Source: Mesostigma viride
Taxonomy: Eukaryota > Streptophyta > Mesostigmatophyceae > Mesostigmatales > Mesostigmataceae
Length of the DNA: 49,000 bases
Direction: 5' to 3'
Assembly: GCA_009746045.1 (NCBI GenBank)
Contig: RPFO01000310.1
Location: 3,354,600-3,403,599, forward strand
Shown here: positions 21,916-32,335 of the stretch, piece by piece
Numbering within the stretch: the first letter of the stretch is position 1
Layout of the letters: each line of letters opens with the position of its first letter
Notes under the pieces: generated by a model
Database searches by the model: none
What the model was told of the DNA's origin: nothing
What the model saw: only the letters and a program-made list of their open reading frames with translations
Translations under genes and position numbers: made by a program

Positions 21916-22854
21916 GATGATTCAGATGCACTGAGAGCTAAGACATCAAACAGAACCAGAGCGGAGCATATTGAGGTAAGTCAATATTCACTGCGTAACA
22001 CCCGTTACGCGATAGCGGTGGTCCATGATGCATCTCCCCGGGGCAGGATGTGGCTAACAACACAGCTGAATGGACTCGGAACATGTGGATTCCCAGTGGG
22101 GGGGCCTTCCAATTGTCATACTTGACACCTCTTTCCTGTAACGAAAAGATTTCCCTTCTTCATGTTCCAGATGAGTCACCGTGCTCCTGCCTTTGTGTTT
22201 TTTTGGCGTTTGTAAAGAGATATGGGAGGGTAAACAAAAGCAAAGGCTGATATTGCCGTGTGGGGGGCCCGATCCTTGGTTAGTCTCTCAAGTGCCCACA
22301 GAAAAACACGAGAGTAGCACACACAGCGCGCAGCCCAGCCTAGCTCCCTCAGTAAAAGTAAAAGAAAAAGGACAAGAACAGCAAAACAAACGAGAACAAG
22401 AAAAAGAACAAAACACAGACACGTAGTGCAATGTGAGCGGAATGATGGAGGAAGGTGAGAGGGGGACATCGTATTGAATGTGTAGGCATTGAGGCAGCCG
22501 AAGCGTCCCATCCCCGGGTACATTCGTGGCTTTCAAAAAAGCCACAACCTGCGTGGAAGAGGAAAATGCAGGAACGATGAGTATGATCCTGAAAACGAGG
22601 TTGAGGAAACGCGGAGAGGAAATGCCGGCCGCTGAAACGATTCCGATGGAACTATGGGTTAATTTCGCCGACATGAGGCGGTGCAGCTGACTATCTCTAT
22701 GGTGTCGTGTGTGACCGGGAGTTCCGGTTCACGTGCGCACTCGTCGGACTAGCCCGACGACATGTGTGCTTGGTTGCCCACGGCTGAAATCCTCTTGCCC
22801 GTCATGCAAAGGCCACGCCTCCTAGCCGAAAACGAACTATATTCAACCAATCTA
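21916..22854 (-). other. 5' region of the Penelope element
   Basis: Leader between the truncated upstream copy and the GIY-YIG frame. A 128-codon minus-strand open frame starts at ATG 22674 (MSAKLTHSSIGIVSAAGISS...), is hydrophobic and Ser/Cys-rich, and has no recognisable domain. On the minus strand the stretch 22340-22420 is rich in pyrimidines. Two GC-rich hairpins (ACCGGGAGTTCCGGT and CGTCGGACTAGCCCGACG) lie at 22715-22760. Confidence 0.4.
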
Positions 22855-23687
22855 ATATCAAAGAGACAACCAGCGCAGGCCAGAAATCGGGAGAATCCGG
22901 ACCATGGTAGCTCGAGCCTGCCGTTATCTTTTCCGCGTTTTCGAGTCGTTCAGGATGATGAAGATGAATGGTGATGGAAATGTGTATCCTTGTGCATTGA
23001 AATTATGGCTGGCTTACGTGTGGAGCGACTAGATGACCTAGACGGTGGGGCCGGAAACAGCATGCTTGATCAGGGCGTGTGTTTCTAGCCTAACTGGCCG
23101 GGAGTGTCTAGTGGTGAGCACCATTGCTGCGATCGCTCTCCCACCATTTACGAGGAAATACCCGCAAATGGAAAACCACTGAAAAGGTCTAGCTAGTCAG
23201 TCATCACGTTAGCCATGCCATGATTCCAAACGTCCAAGAACTGCATGCACACGGTGCAAAGGCAAAAAGCCGGAGGACAGCACTTTCAAATGTGCGGCGG
23301 GAACCAAAAGCCCGCGGATGCCAGAAAACATCGTGTTGCGGCAGCGACGCGACGATGTGGACAACGAATCCAGTGCCAAGCTCGGAACGGCCGCAAAGGA
23401 GATCTGGCATCACAGGGTTCAGATGTGCGGAGATACTATGCGATCCAGCCGGTCCACGACCTGTTTGTAGAGCTTGTGCCAAGGGGCAGCACCGAACAGA
23501 TGTGGGTGACGTTGCAAAAAACATCGGACTTGACGGAGCATAATGGCTCGGTCATAGTCTTTGACCAATAAACGCTGCAAGAGTTCAACAAGAGTCGTGA
23601 TGAAATCAACACGATAAGAACAAAGACGGGAAAAACGATGTAACTGAGAAAGAACAACACCATATTTTGCTGTGTGGGAAAGGAGAC

Positions 23688-24069
23688 ATATACCTATAGT
23701 AAGTTCAATTTCATCCCAGGTAACACCTGCTATCGCAATAGGATCTGTATACATGTACAGAATTTGGTAGGTGAGTCCGCCATTTCCACCACCAATTGGA
23801 GAAACACACACCATAAATAACCATGATCCTTAATTAAATTCATCACGAGCCTGGTATCCATAGTAAATTCATCACGAGACACTAATACATCCAATAGGGG
23901 ACATACGGTAGGTTCAGATATAGGCACAAAAGTAGTATCAACCAAGGACTTTTCAACTTTGTAGGGGCGATCGGGTATCCCATAATAAGTACCATCAGGG
24001 AACCAGACAACCATGGTACAGAAATTAGTAGTAATAAACGTAATAGCTGGGTGCCCCTCTAATCCTAAT
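23688..24069 (-). pseudogene. Unrecognised coding remnant downstream of the protease
   Basis: Minus-strand open frame 24014-23730 (MVVWFPDGTYYGIPDRPYKV...) with WFPDGTYYGIP and a leucine-rich part. It would lie between protease and reverse transcriptase in the LTR element. It is cut by the Penelope insertion at 23688. I cannot name it. Confidence 0.3.
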
Positions 24070-24296
24070 AATTAGTGATGGGGCCTATGGTAGCCACAAG
24101 ACTGATAGGGCGACCTTGTATCATCCGGGGTGAAATGACCGTACCAGAGTAATGGCTAGTACGTCCATCAGAATAATGCACGTTGATAGGAGCACGATGT
24201 GGGGTAGGGGTTAAACCTAATCTCTAAACTAGCCTTGCTCACAAGGAAGCTAGTTACCCCAGTATCCATAAGAACCAACAATACATCAAGAACGTC
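24070..24296 (-). pseudogene. Retropepsin-like aspartic protease of the LTR element
   Basis: Minus strand: DVLLVLMDTGVTSFLVSKAS carries the D-T-G catalytic motif in its usual hydrophobic setting. After a frame change comes INVHYSDGRTSHYSGTVISP and ISLVATIGPI, the flap-like VxxSDG region. The upstream codons (VPSTVVDPFLHCDDLLD) lie at 25111-25170, on the other side of the LINE insertion, and join in the same frame, so the LINE landed within the protease coding sequence. Frameshifts make it inactive. Family level: retrotransposon protease (Ty3-like). Confidence 0.6.
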
Positions 24297-25110
24297 GCTT
24301 CCCCCAGAAGCCAGGTGAGACGTCAACCTCCCTTGCTGACGAGATCAAGAACCAGCTTCTTACCCTCATGGGCCTGGTAGGTGAGGTAGAACTGCGTGGG
24401 TGCCACCGCCTTCCCCACTCACGGGACAAGGCGGCCACCCCACCAGTCCTGCTCACCTTCCTCTCCCCTGAGGATAAGCAGCGGTTCCTCTCTCGTCGCA
24501 AGCGGTTGCACGACCTCACCTGGACGCTGGATGACGACCTAACCCCCGCTCAGCAACAACAGCGACGCGACCTGTGGCCGGAATACCTCCGCCATAAGCA
24601 GGACCCCCAGAAGCCCAAGGTGTACTGGAGGGGCGGGGACCTGATGATCAACCACAAGATGTGGACGCCCCGGCCCAGCGGGCTAGAATAGCAATAGCCC
24701 TAGCTTGTAACCATTGGAGTCACTGTCGCTAAGGCAGCCATGCCTAGAATGTTTGCCTAGCTGTGCCAACAAACCTAGTCACGTGCCGCCAACGCACGGT
24801 ACACAACCAGCCATAGCCTTTAATAGCCTAGTTCTAGTACAGCCATGCTACGCCCTGGCTATGTTCAGATTACTTGCCCACGCTCCTTGCTATGACATGC
24901 TCACACGGGTCTTATTGCACCCACAGTTTGCCGGATCGTTAGCCTGTCCTTTTAGCTAGCCGCGCCCGATTGCAGCTGTGGCATGCCTTTGGCATGAAGG
25001 AGACTGGGGGTCTCTGCCCTTTCTCCTGTAGTGCACACACAGGGATTAAAAGCACTTCGGTGCTCCGTGACTCCCCAACGGGAGCACGAGTTTAATTAAT
25101 TGATTAATTA
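24297..25110 (+). mobile_element. Element B1: 5'-truncated ORF1-only non-LTR element
   Basis: Flanked by ATCAAGAACGTC (24285-24296) and ATCAAGAAGGTC (25111-25122), a 12-bp TSD with one mismatch. It begins inside ORF1 and encodes LLTLMGLVGEVELRGCHRLP, PPVLLTFLSPEDKQRFLSRR, then LTPAQQQQRRDLWPEYLRHK and KPKVYWRGGDLMINHKMW, ending in a stop at 24690. No ORF2: a 3' UTR of about 400 bp follows, with the hairpin GTGCTCC...GGGAGCAC at 25059-25087 and a TTAAT-type tail. It is inserted into the protease region of the LTR element. Confidence 0.8.
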
Positions 25111-25779
25111 ATCAAGAAGGTCATCACAATGTAGGAAAGGGTCCACAACGGTAGAAGGAACAGTAACTTAGACCACCGTTTAAAAACATCAGGAGTCTAA
25201 CACATAGTGGTAAGGTATTGTCAGCATCCACAGTAGTAATAAATACTTGCAAGCAAAAGTTTTCAAATTATGTGTTCGTAGACAGTGTAATGGTAAGTGC
25301 ACCGACATCAAGAGTGATCGGGGTGTCAACAATAGAAGACGAACCACTATCACATATATCTAGTTCTTCAACGTATAGGAGGATTCTTCCTCATAATAGT
25401 AGCTAGTTCAGACGTGATACAGGTAGTAAGGTAGTGTGGAACTAGCACTGAATCACCTGTAGGCGCCACCTATTATGGTTTTGCCAGGACTCGGAATTCT
25501 GAGTTAGTAGCATGACAAAGGTAAAGAATTGTTGGGGAGTAGACATCCAACTTAGGGATATTAGCAAACAAAGGTAGAGAGGGGGGCTTAGGGGGGTGGG
25601 CACGGTCATATGTACCAATAGGCCCACCATCCTCATCCGATACAAAGGGAGGTAAGAACCTGGGGCTGGGATACTAAGGTTTTAACCAGAGGGTTGGAAG
25701 GGGCCACAGCCTCAGGAGCATGACCATACATGTATGGAATAGTATATTCTTCCCTAACAGACGAGTAGGCGTAGTAGTC

Positions 25780-26382
25780 CTAATTCTTATCATGTAAGGG
25801 CATGGTACTAAAATAATTATTATTTTTTTTTTTTTCAGCCACACGCGAAGGAGCTTGTGCAGCCTCATAAGCGGTATCAGGGTAGGACCAGGCGACAGGG
25901 GGACCGTTGGGCACAACGCTGGGATGACCACTAGGGCCCATAGGAGCCTGACTGCGACCCAAACCATAAGGAGGCACATATGAGGTAGTAATAACAGAAG
26001 GAGCAGTAGGGACAACACGAACTGCAGTAGTAGGAGCTGCATTATCAGTAGGGGCTGCTGTAGCCACTGGGGCTGGGGTATAGGTAGGGGGAAGGGATGC
26101 TTCCCTTTGAGCCCTAATAACACGTACCCGCTCCTCATAAGTTAGAGGGGCTCCAGAAGGGGTACGACGCAAGTAGACGGAAGGGGTAGCAGGAGGTAAT
26201 ATTCTAGTACGTAGGGAATCACCTTGAGGGGGAAGATGGTGCACATTATCCAATGAGTCCCGTCTAGTATTAACATTATTAGTAGAAGGTAAATCCGTGT
26301 TAGTGGACATCTCCACCATATTACCTGACATACGTAGGGAAATAGGTGACATACCACCACCCAGAGAATAATTAGAAGCCAT
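25780..26382 (-). CDS. Gag-like protein segment 2 of the LTR element
   Basis: 200 residues from ATG 26382 (MASNYSLGGGMSPISLRMSG). Polar, Pro/Thr/Val-rich, with YEERVRVIRAQREASLPP and near the C-terminus APSRVAEKKKNNNYFSTM. The latter resembles PSRVAKLEVNQDFSTML at 27.2 kb, so the two segments are related gag copies. A poly-A run and a stop end the frame at 25780, but in shifted frames the sequence goes on (EEYTIPYMYGHAPEAVAPSN; PPSLPLFANIPKLDVYSPTI), which may be the start of the capsid domain. No CCHC knuckle is visible. Confidence 0.5.
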   Translation of the reverse strand: MASNYSLGGGMSPISLRMSGNMVEMSTNTDLPSTNNVNTRRDSLDNVHHLPPQGDSLRTRILPPATPSVYLRRTPSGAPLTYEERVRVIRAQREASLPPTYTPAPVATAAPTDNAAPTTAVRVVPTAPSVITTSYVPPYGLGRSQAPMGPSGHPSVVPNGPPVAWSYPDTAYEAAQAPSRVAEKKKNNNYFSTMPLHDKN

Positions 26383-26981
26383 TATGGAAAAATAAGGTAA
26401 AGTTATGAACAAGGTACATACATGAAAGTAGGAAGATGCCTTAAAAAGTAAGTAAAAGAAAACAACAAAGGTAGTCACAAAAGAAAACACTCAACCACCA
26501 AAATGGGTAAGAAATCATAAAGCAGAAAAGTTACATGCAACCACTCCACTGAGTAGGAAATAATAATTTACTCTTTCTTTGTAACCGTAATGGACAAGGA
26601 ACCAAATGTTATAGGGGTTCTAATGTTTTAGGGGTTTGCATTCAGGTAACTATCTATTGTGCCCCCTCCCCCCTTACATCAACAAGGAAAATCCTTGTAT
26701 AAGAGTGGGGAGGAAAAACCACCTGAGGAGAATCACGTGACATAAGAGTTGTCAAACAGGATGGTGGGGGAAAAATCAAGGGCAGCAAGATCTACAACAC
26801 CGAGATCCAACTGCTTATGAGGTAGGAGAAAGGGTAAAGTTATGAAGGCTAGTGAGTAAAAACAGCCACACAATGAAGGCGAGTACGCACAAACTAAGGG
26901 GTATAGCCTTATAATCTGGCTTGGGTATATAACGAATACATGTAGGGATGGTTAAGCTCGAGAAGGTGCGAGGGATCGTAG
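26383..26981 (-). other. Spacer between the two gag-like segments
   Basis: AT-rich, no domain. Contains GCCCCCTCCCCCC at 26660-26673, on the minus strand a purine run resembling a polypurine tract, which might mark an old LTR border. No matching LTR seen. Confidence 0.35.
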
Positions 26982-27995
26982 CTATATAGCCATAGGACCA
27001 CTTTCTTCTACTGACACAAAGCGTGGAAGAAACCAAGGTTGGGCATAGATAGGGTAGGTTGTAGGTAGGGGCTTAGCCTGAACCAAGCCCTCACGCTGAT
27101 AACCATAATAAATGGTAGACACATTGATAACCTTCCCTAAGCGAAGAATATGCCAAATGAACATAGTTCTATCATCCAATAGCATAGTGCTAAAATCTTG
27201 ATTAACTTCTAATTTTGCTACGCGAGAGGGCATCTGAAAAACCTGAAAATTTTCTTAGGCAGCGATAGGATAATCCCAAGTTGAGGTGGGCGCAAGGGTA
27301 GGGCAAAAGGGTGACCAGAAGGGCCAAAAGGAGCTAGGAAAGAACGTCTTGGGGGTACAGCACCAGAGGCAGGGGTTGCAGGAAGGGTAGAAGTATAGTG
27401 ACAGGGGGAGGACGTATTGGCTCACTGGCCCGTTGCAGGGCAGCCCTAACCTTAGGGGTATCAGTAGGGTTACCTTGTACATTGAAGGCAGGGGTAGGGG
27501 AAGACCGATCAGGTTTCATAGGCAATGGTAGGCTGCGCAAAAGGGCAGGAGGACGCATGGGGACGGCAGTAGGTCTACCAGAAGGACCTATATAGGAGCA
27601 TGCGTACGACCATTTACTTGTAGGTGCCACACCCAACAGGGTAGGAGCAGCAACAGAAGCTGGGGCAGGGTTAGTAGACGTAGGAGGGAGCTGCCCGTGT
27701 GCAGCACTAGCTAACCTAGCATGCTGACGTACTCCAATAGGCGTAGGGGTGCATCCATAGGCGTACGATTACCTAAGTGGTACGCAGCAGGGGTCAAGGG
27801 AGACTCGGTAGGAAGCCTAGACATCACTGCCTGTGGGGTAAGGTATCCATGGACTCACGCTTACGGCTTATTACCAACAGGGGTAGCATAAACATGGGTA
27901 GAAGGAAGATGTGTACTAGTAGGGTCACTACCACTAGCACTAGCACGATGATTGATAGCGGGTAAAACGCGACCAGGGGAAGATTGAGAGACCAT
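26982..27995 (-). pseudogene. Gag-like protein segment 1 of the LTR element (stop-containing)
   Basis: From ATG 27995 (MVSQSSPGRVLPAINHRASA), stopped after 44 codons, with further pieces in other frames: GVAPTSKWSYACSYIGPSGR (compare TSYVPPYGLGRSQAPMGPSG in segment 2), then PSRVAKLEVNQDFSTMLLDD, STIYYGYQREGLVQ and PLPTTYPIYAQP. The parallel order with the 25.8-26.4 kb segment shows common ancestry. Either the element has a duplicated gag or two related elements are fused. Confidence 0.5.
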
Positions 27996-29086
27996 TTGTA
28001 AGAGAAGGTGCTATTTTACTTTTCCTTAAACAAGGTAGTAGGAAAAAGAACCAAAGTCAATACAAGGACGCTATCTGGGATACGAGTACTAGACGTATAG
28101 GATACTGGTTGGGGAAACATGCCACGGGTGGTAGAGTGGGGAGGCATTGCAAGGGTAGACGCTACCTTACTAGGTAGGGCGAGGGTAGTCGGGGGATGGG
28201 CAGGAGGACGTATCACAACCCAACCACAACTACAAGTAGGTAGGGAATCCGTCTCTAGTAATAGTAATAATGATGATGATGATAATAATAATAGTAGCAC
28301 CAGGTTTATACTACCTAGGGAGGCAAATCTAGGAACTGCAATCTTGAGGTTCCCCTAGAAAAGGACCATGACAGACGCGATAAAAGAAAGGAAGAAGCAA
28401 CTAACAAAAGCGTCAGAAAATAAAAACCATGGTATATAACGCAGGACGCACCACTGATATGGGAGTCGTTGAAAGATGGCGCCCGAATGGTCGTCGATGA
28501 CCAACGCCGTCGCCGAGGAACTCCTGCTGTGGGGTACAACACAAACCACAGGGGTCTAAACGTAGGCACATACATCCAAGCGTAAAACTGAGTGGAAGGC
28601 GAAGAACAACGTTCTAGCATCGGCGACTAGCCGAATCTATTCCTAGGCAAGGTATACAAGTACTAGCACTGCGTGCTGACCGACTTTACTCCTAATGAAC
28701 GCATAGGAGGCACATGAGGTGGAGGAGGCGTCGAGATTTCATTGAGTGTAGGGGAAAATTTTAATTTCCTTTCCTCCCCCCCCCACAAAGCATCTAAGAT
28801 GCTTGCCAAGAGCTGACGAGCATATAGGCACAAACCCAAACGCGGGGCGTACGGGAATGTATGAATAAGAGGTGGCTAAAGATAGGAATGTAATCCTTTA
28901 TCTGTACCAGAGTGAGAAAAGTGTGTTCCACAAGCCGGGAACATAAGACAGAGCTATCAAGCAAGGCAGCCTGACAACATTAATGTAAATAATCATAATC
29001 CTTCATTCGGTAGGGGTAGAAGATGACTGACGAACCCCACGAGGGGTCTCAACTTGGGGTCGTGTATGATAGACAGTAGAATTTAA
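27996..29086 (-). other. LTR element leader region
   Basis: Between the piggyBac-like insert and gag segment 1. Contains a trinucleotide run (GAT/AAT-type) at 28256-28298 and a second purine tract on the minus strand (CCCCCCCCCC at 28783-28792) similar in context to one at 13867-13875 (both followed by ACAAAGC). No gene recognised. Confidence 0.4.
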
Positions 29087-30791
29087 CCCTTAAACCGTAG
29101 CAACTCAGTCCTAAAAATCGGACTGAGTTGCACATCTTCGCACATATGTTTCTCTATGGCCTAAAAACAATTTCTGGCTACCCCTTGGTACCAAGCATGC
29201 ATTTATGTTGAATTTCTTTGGGGACATGCCACTGGTCCCATATCTTTGACTTTGGGGTGCTATAAATAGCGCCAACCCCAGGGGGGTACGGAAAAATGGG
29301 ATTTGAGACATACATCATGCAATATGGACCACTTATACAAATATATAGGCCCTGGAATTTCAAAGGCAGTTAGTTTATATCACAGGCATGCCATCAATGC
29401 ATTCACAACATGACATGCTACAGAACTGCACAAGCTAGCTAGCAAAAATCCCAAAATAGCTCAGTCCTAAAAATAGGACCAAGTTTTTTTTGGGGGGTTG
29501 GCTAGCACTCCCGTTTTGGTTTCCTTTCCAAATGTGGCACAAAACATCATAGCTGGCCACACATGCATCCTCCAACACATTTCCAGCATTAAAACAGCAG
29601 CTCATGCTATATAATATTGAAAATCTAGTGCCATTGGGCATAAAGCACGTGTAGAAGGCACATGCAAGGAGCTTACTACCAATGTACCCTACACGCTAAA
29701 AACAACTTCAAAATACAAGGAAAAAGGAAAGAAACCAAATAAGCAACTTGCTGATGCTTCAATGCAAGCAGATCCCAGGCATCTCTATGTCTCTAACACA
29801 CAGCAAACTCACAAAAAGAAGGCGGACTTGGCCAGCATGCATGCCTAGAACTGGGCAGAAAAACACTCGCCCTGAGTTGTTTAAGCAACGGAAAGCATCG
29901 TATCATCACAATAAACATTATTACAAACGATATCTGTCGTTATACCGACATTCATGTTGTAGCATACGCTAAAAGCAGTCAAAACTCGTCCAAAATCTGG
30001 CCGAGGTAACATTACTACCCAACCATCACAAGCCTATGCACAGAAGCAATAAAACAACAAAAAGACAGACATAAAGCCTCGATTATAGCCCCAAGACTGG
30101 TATCGAAACAATATATGACACATGCGCGGTCACTGAGACATGATAAAAGGCTAAAACGTACCTGGTCGAAACCACAGATTACCTTGTTTGCAGGAGCTAG
30201 CACGCCTACCCCATGAACGTAGCCGCAAGCATGTCCTGGCCGCCATTGATGATCGACTGTGCTAGGAACGACGTAACTAACTCATCCATGCGCAAAAATC
30301 CGAACATTTCCTACCGAGCAACAAGTACAGCTTGCACTGTCATCGCCTGGCCGCTCACGCGATTTGCTGCGCCGCCACATAACCTCGAGACATATCTAGG
30401 CATTTGTAAATGTTGCACGGCTACGCATATAGCATTTACAAGACCTAGGGATGATGCCTACAAAGTTTCAGTCGAATACGTCAAGCCATGCTCTCGCCCC
30501 AGTCAGTTGTTTGTGCCACCATAGCCGCGGACGTGAATAATTTTTATTCACGTCGTCCTCGTTTGGCCATGGTACCCCCCCTACTTTCCTTGACCGTAGG
30601 TCCCTGTCCAGGTGTCCAAAAGTAGTAAACCAGGGGTGTACGTGAAAGTACAAATCTAGATCTCGAATCTGGTCCAAACAGAATATTCAAAAGTTTGCTA
30701 GAATTATAGCTAGTTCTGCCACAAACTCGGTCCGATTTTTAGGACTGAGAAAAACTCAGTCCTTCAAATCGGACCGAGTACGGTTTAAGGG
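29087..30791. mobile_element. piggyBac-like non-autonomous element
   Basis: TTAA on both sides (29083-29086 and 30792-30795) and inverted termini CCCTTAAACCGTA / TACGGTTTAAGGG: 13 bp perfect, starting with CCC, as in the piggyBac superfamily. Internal to each end lie copies of ACTCAGTCC...GGAC(T/C)GAGT that form hairpins (29102-29131; 30728-30775), another at 29455. No transposase frame in 1.7 kb; the short frames are unrecognised. Confidence 0.85.
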
Positions 30792-30795
30792 TTAA

Positions 30796-31246
30796 TGAAG
30801 ATACATTCCAGTTAGCATTCATACATTAATAGGATAAAGAATCGCAGCCAGGTACAAAAGGTGTAGAAAACAAGGACGCTAATCGTCCCACTACATGTGC
30901 CAAGACAGCACCCAGCAAACCGATGATAAGTAGGCCAACACCGGACCAGCAACCCTACTGGTGCCGGAACTGAAACAGCAACCCTAATTATGCAAAATGC
31001 GTAGGATCTAAGGACAGAATAGGTAATATATCTATCTATGCACACAGCCCGCGGCGATCAAGTCTAACTTCGTCTAGAAGGTGTCCTGGACTGCAGGCAG
31101 CACGGTATCTAGGCGTCTAACAGGCGACTCGACCATTACCTGTTAAATTGTCGTCATCATTGCAGGCAGCGCCGTCTAGGTCGCGGGGTGCCAACGCCGT
31201 GTATAGATTGTTATGGAGAGCTTTGTCGGGGTTCCCTAAACTAACT
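30796..31246 (-). other. LTR element leader between the primer site and the piggyBac-like insert
   Basis: About 450 bp with no recognisable gene. Includes two GCAGGCAGC(A/G)C-containing segments (31093-31112 and 31163-31175). Confidence 0.4.
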
Positions 31247-31260
31247 CCTCGACGATACCA
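31247..31260 (-). promoter_or_regulatory. tRNA primer-binding site of the LTR element
   Basis: One base inside the 5' LTR, the minus strand reads TGGTATCGTCGAGG. It begins with TGG, complementary to a tRNA CCA end, and TGGTATC matches the start of the common initiator-Met site (TGGTATCAGAGC), then diverges. Confidence 0.6.
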
Positions 31261-31261
31261 T

Positions 31262-31890
31262 TGTTACGACCCGGTTCTTCTACTCTACCTCGACCCCAGG
31301 ATCTAACCTGTCCTAGACTAACTAACCCGGTAGAAGAAGGAACCCTGTTCTGCATTTTGAAAGATCGTTGAACTCCCGACTCTAATGCTTTCCGATATAA
31401 TTGTTTCCATACTAAGCAATTGACACATTTACTTAGACATTACTGGCAATAACGTACATCCATGGTTCGACTAGCTATAACAAGCCATATCAAAGGTCGA
31501 ACTGTCAACACAAGGAAATTGCAACACCTAAATTGGCCGACAACCTCGTGCGTGCTCGGGCCACACATGGCCCTCGCCCGTACGATCACGGACAGGGTAG
31601 ATCTACGCAGGACAACATTCTATTGCCCCGTAGAGAGGGCGCTGGTCCAGAACACACAGAGCGCCAACGGTCCAGGCCATAAAGTACGCAGCGCGGCGCG
31701 ACTGCACCGGCCCACAGCACTGAACAATTGACACGTAACTGGACCGACTAATAAAAAGGGTCCTAACCACACGTAAACGTAGGAAGGACAACAGTCGTAA
31801 CCACGGACTGTTCCGGAATAGCTGAGGCCACCAATAACGTAAGGCCTGAATTTACGGCCGTAATAACACAGTTTGTTACGCGCCGTAACA
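31262..31890 (-). repeat. 5' LTR of the 24.2-kb retrotransposon
   Basis: 629 bp, TGTTACG...CGTAACA. Differences from the other LTR seen by eye: T/C in AATAA(T/C)GTAC, T/C in CGCC(T/C)GTAC, T/A in AGGA(T/A)GGAC, and three short indels. Confidence 0.95.
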
Positions 31891-32010
31891 CTCGGCTTAG
31901 CCTAGCATGTGGCCCACCGGCACGCGCATGTGCGCCGCATTATGGGCGGCCCATAATGGCCCCCATGGTCGATGATGCCTTCAGCATTTAGCCAAGCCAT
32001 GTCTATAATG
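31891..32010 (+). mobile_element. Element A, 3' UTR first part
   Basis: After the CTCGG TSD the sequence cut at 7676 resumes. No coding content. It is interrupted again at 32011 by hAT 2 and continues at 38709. Confidence 0.55.
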
Positions 32011-32335
32011 CAGTGATTGGCCATACGCCGTATTATACGCCGTATTTAGCGTATTATGCGCGATACGCAAGCGGCGCGTACGAAAATGGGGTACTTTCAT
32101 ACGCAACGCGTATTTTTGCGCATTTTTGCGTATTTTCGCGTATTTTTGGCATATTTTTGGCTTACGAGGTGGGTGAATTTGCTTGCCTAGACTGCGGCGC
32201 GCCGACCTGTAGTAGGAACAAATAATTGCGTGATGAGCTAGCTAGTGTATAATGCACTAAAGCTAAAAGCGCGTTCATGGTGACTTGTGAAGGCGGGTTT
32301 GTGAAGGCGGGAAGGCTGAAGATTCATCATCCAAT

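Larger units (their letters stand above)
14117..23687 (-). mobile_element. Penelope-like retroelement (GIY-YIG first) in tandem pseudo-LTR arrangement
   Basis: Read on the minus strand: a 5'-truncated copy (23687-22855, 3' part only), then directly a long copy (22854-14117) with a GIY-YIG domain, a reverse transcriptase and a 3' end. The roughly 830-bp 3' segment is present in both copies; I noticed only three indels of 3-4 nt between them. Such tandem 3' segments flanking an element are known as pLTRs in Penelope-like elements. The domain order GIY-YIG before RT is the permuted one described for the Chlamys/Naiad group. CATAT occurs at both outer borders (14112-14116 and from about 23687), a possible TSD. 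A CACTA element of 4169 bp splits the RT. Confidence 0.85.
7677..31890 (-). mobile_element. 24.2-kb LTR retrotransposon, Ty3/gypsy-like, defective, with nested insertions
   Basis: Two direct repeats of about 630 bp, each starting TGTTACG and ending CGTAACA, enclose the region. The 5-bp CTCGG occurs immediately outside both ends (7672-7676 and 31891-31895), a perfect TSD. Orientation is minus: a purine tract abuts the inner edge of the left LTR and a TGGTATC primer-binding site abuts the right LTR. In minus-strand order I see two gag-like segments, an aspartic protease remnant (24.3 kb) and an integrase zinc-finger remnant (10.4-10.7 kb); reverse transcriptase and RNase H of this element are not visible. 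The interior also holds a piggyBac-like element, a LINE fragment, a Penelope element with a CACTA inside, and a hAT. I count three substitutions and three small indels between the LTRs. Confidence 0.9.
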
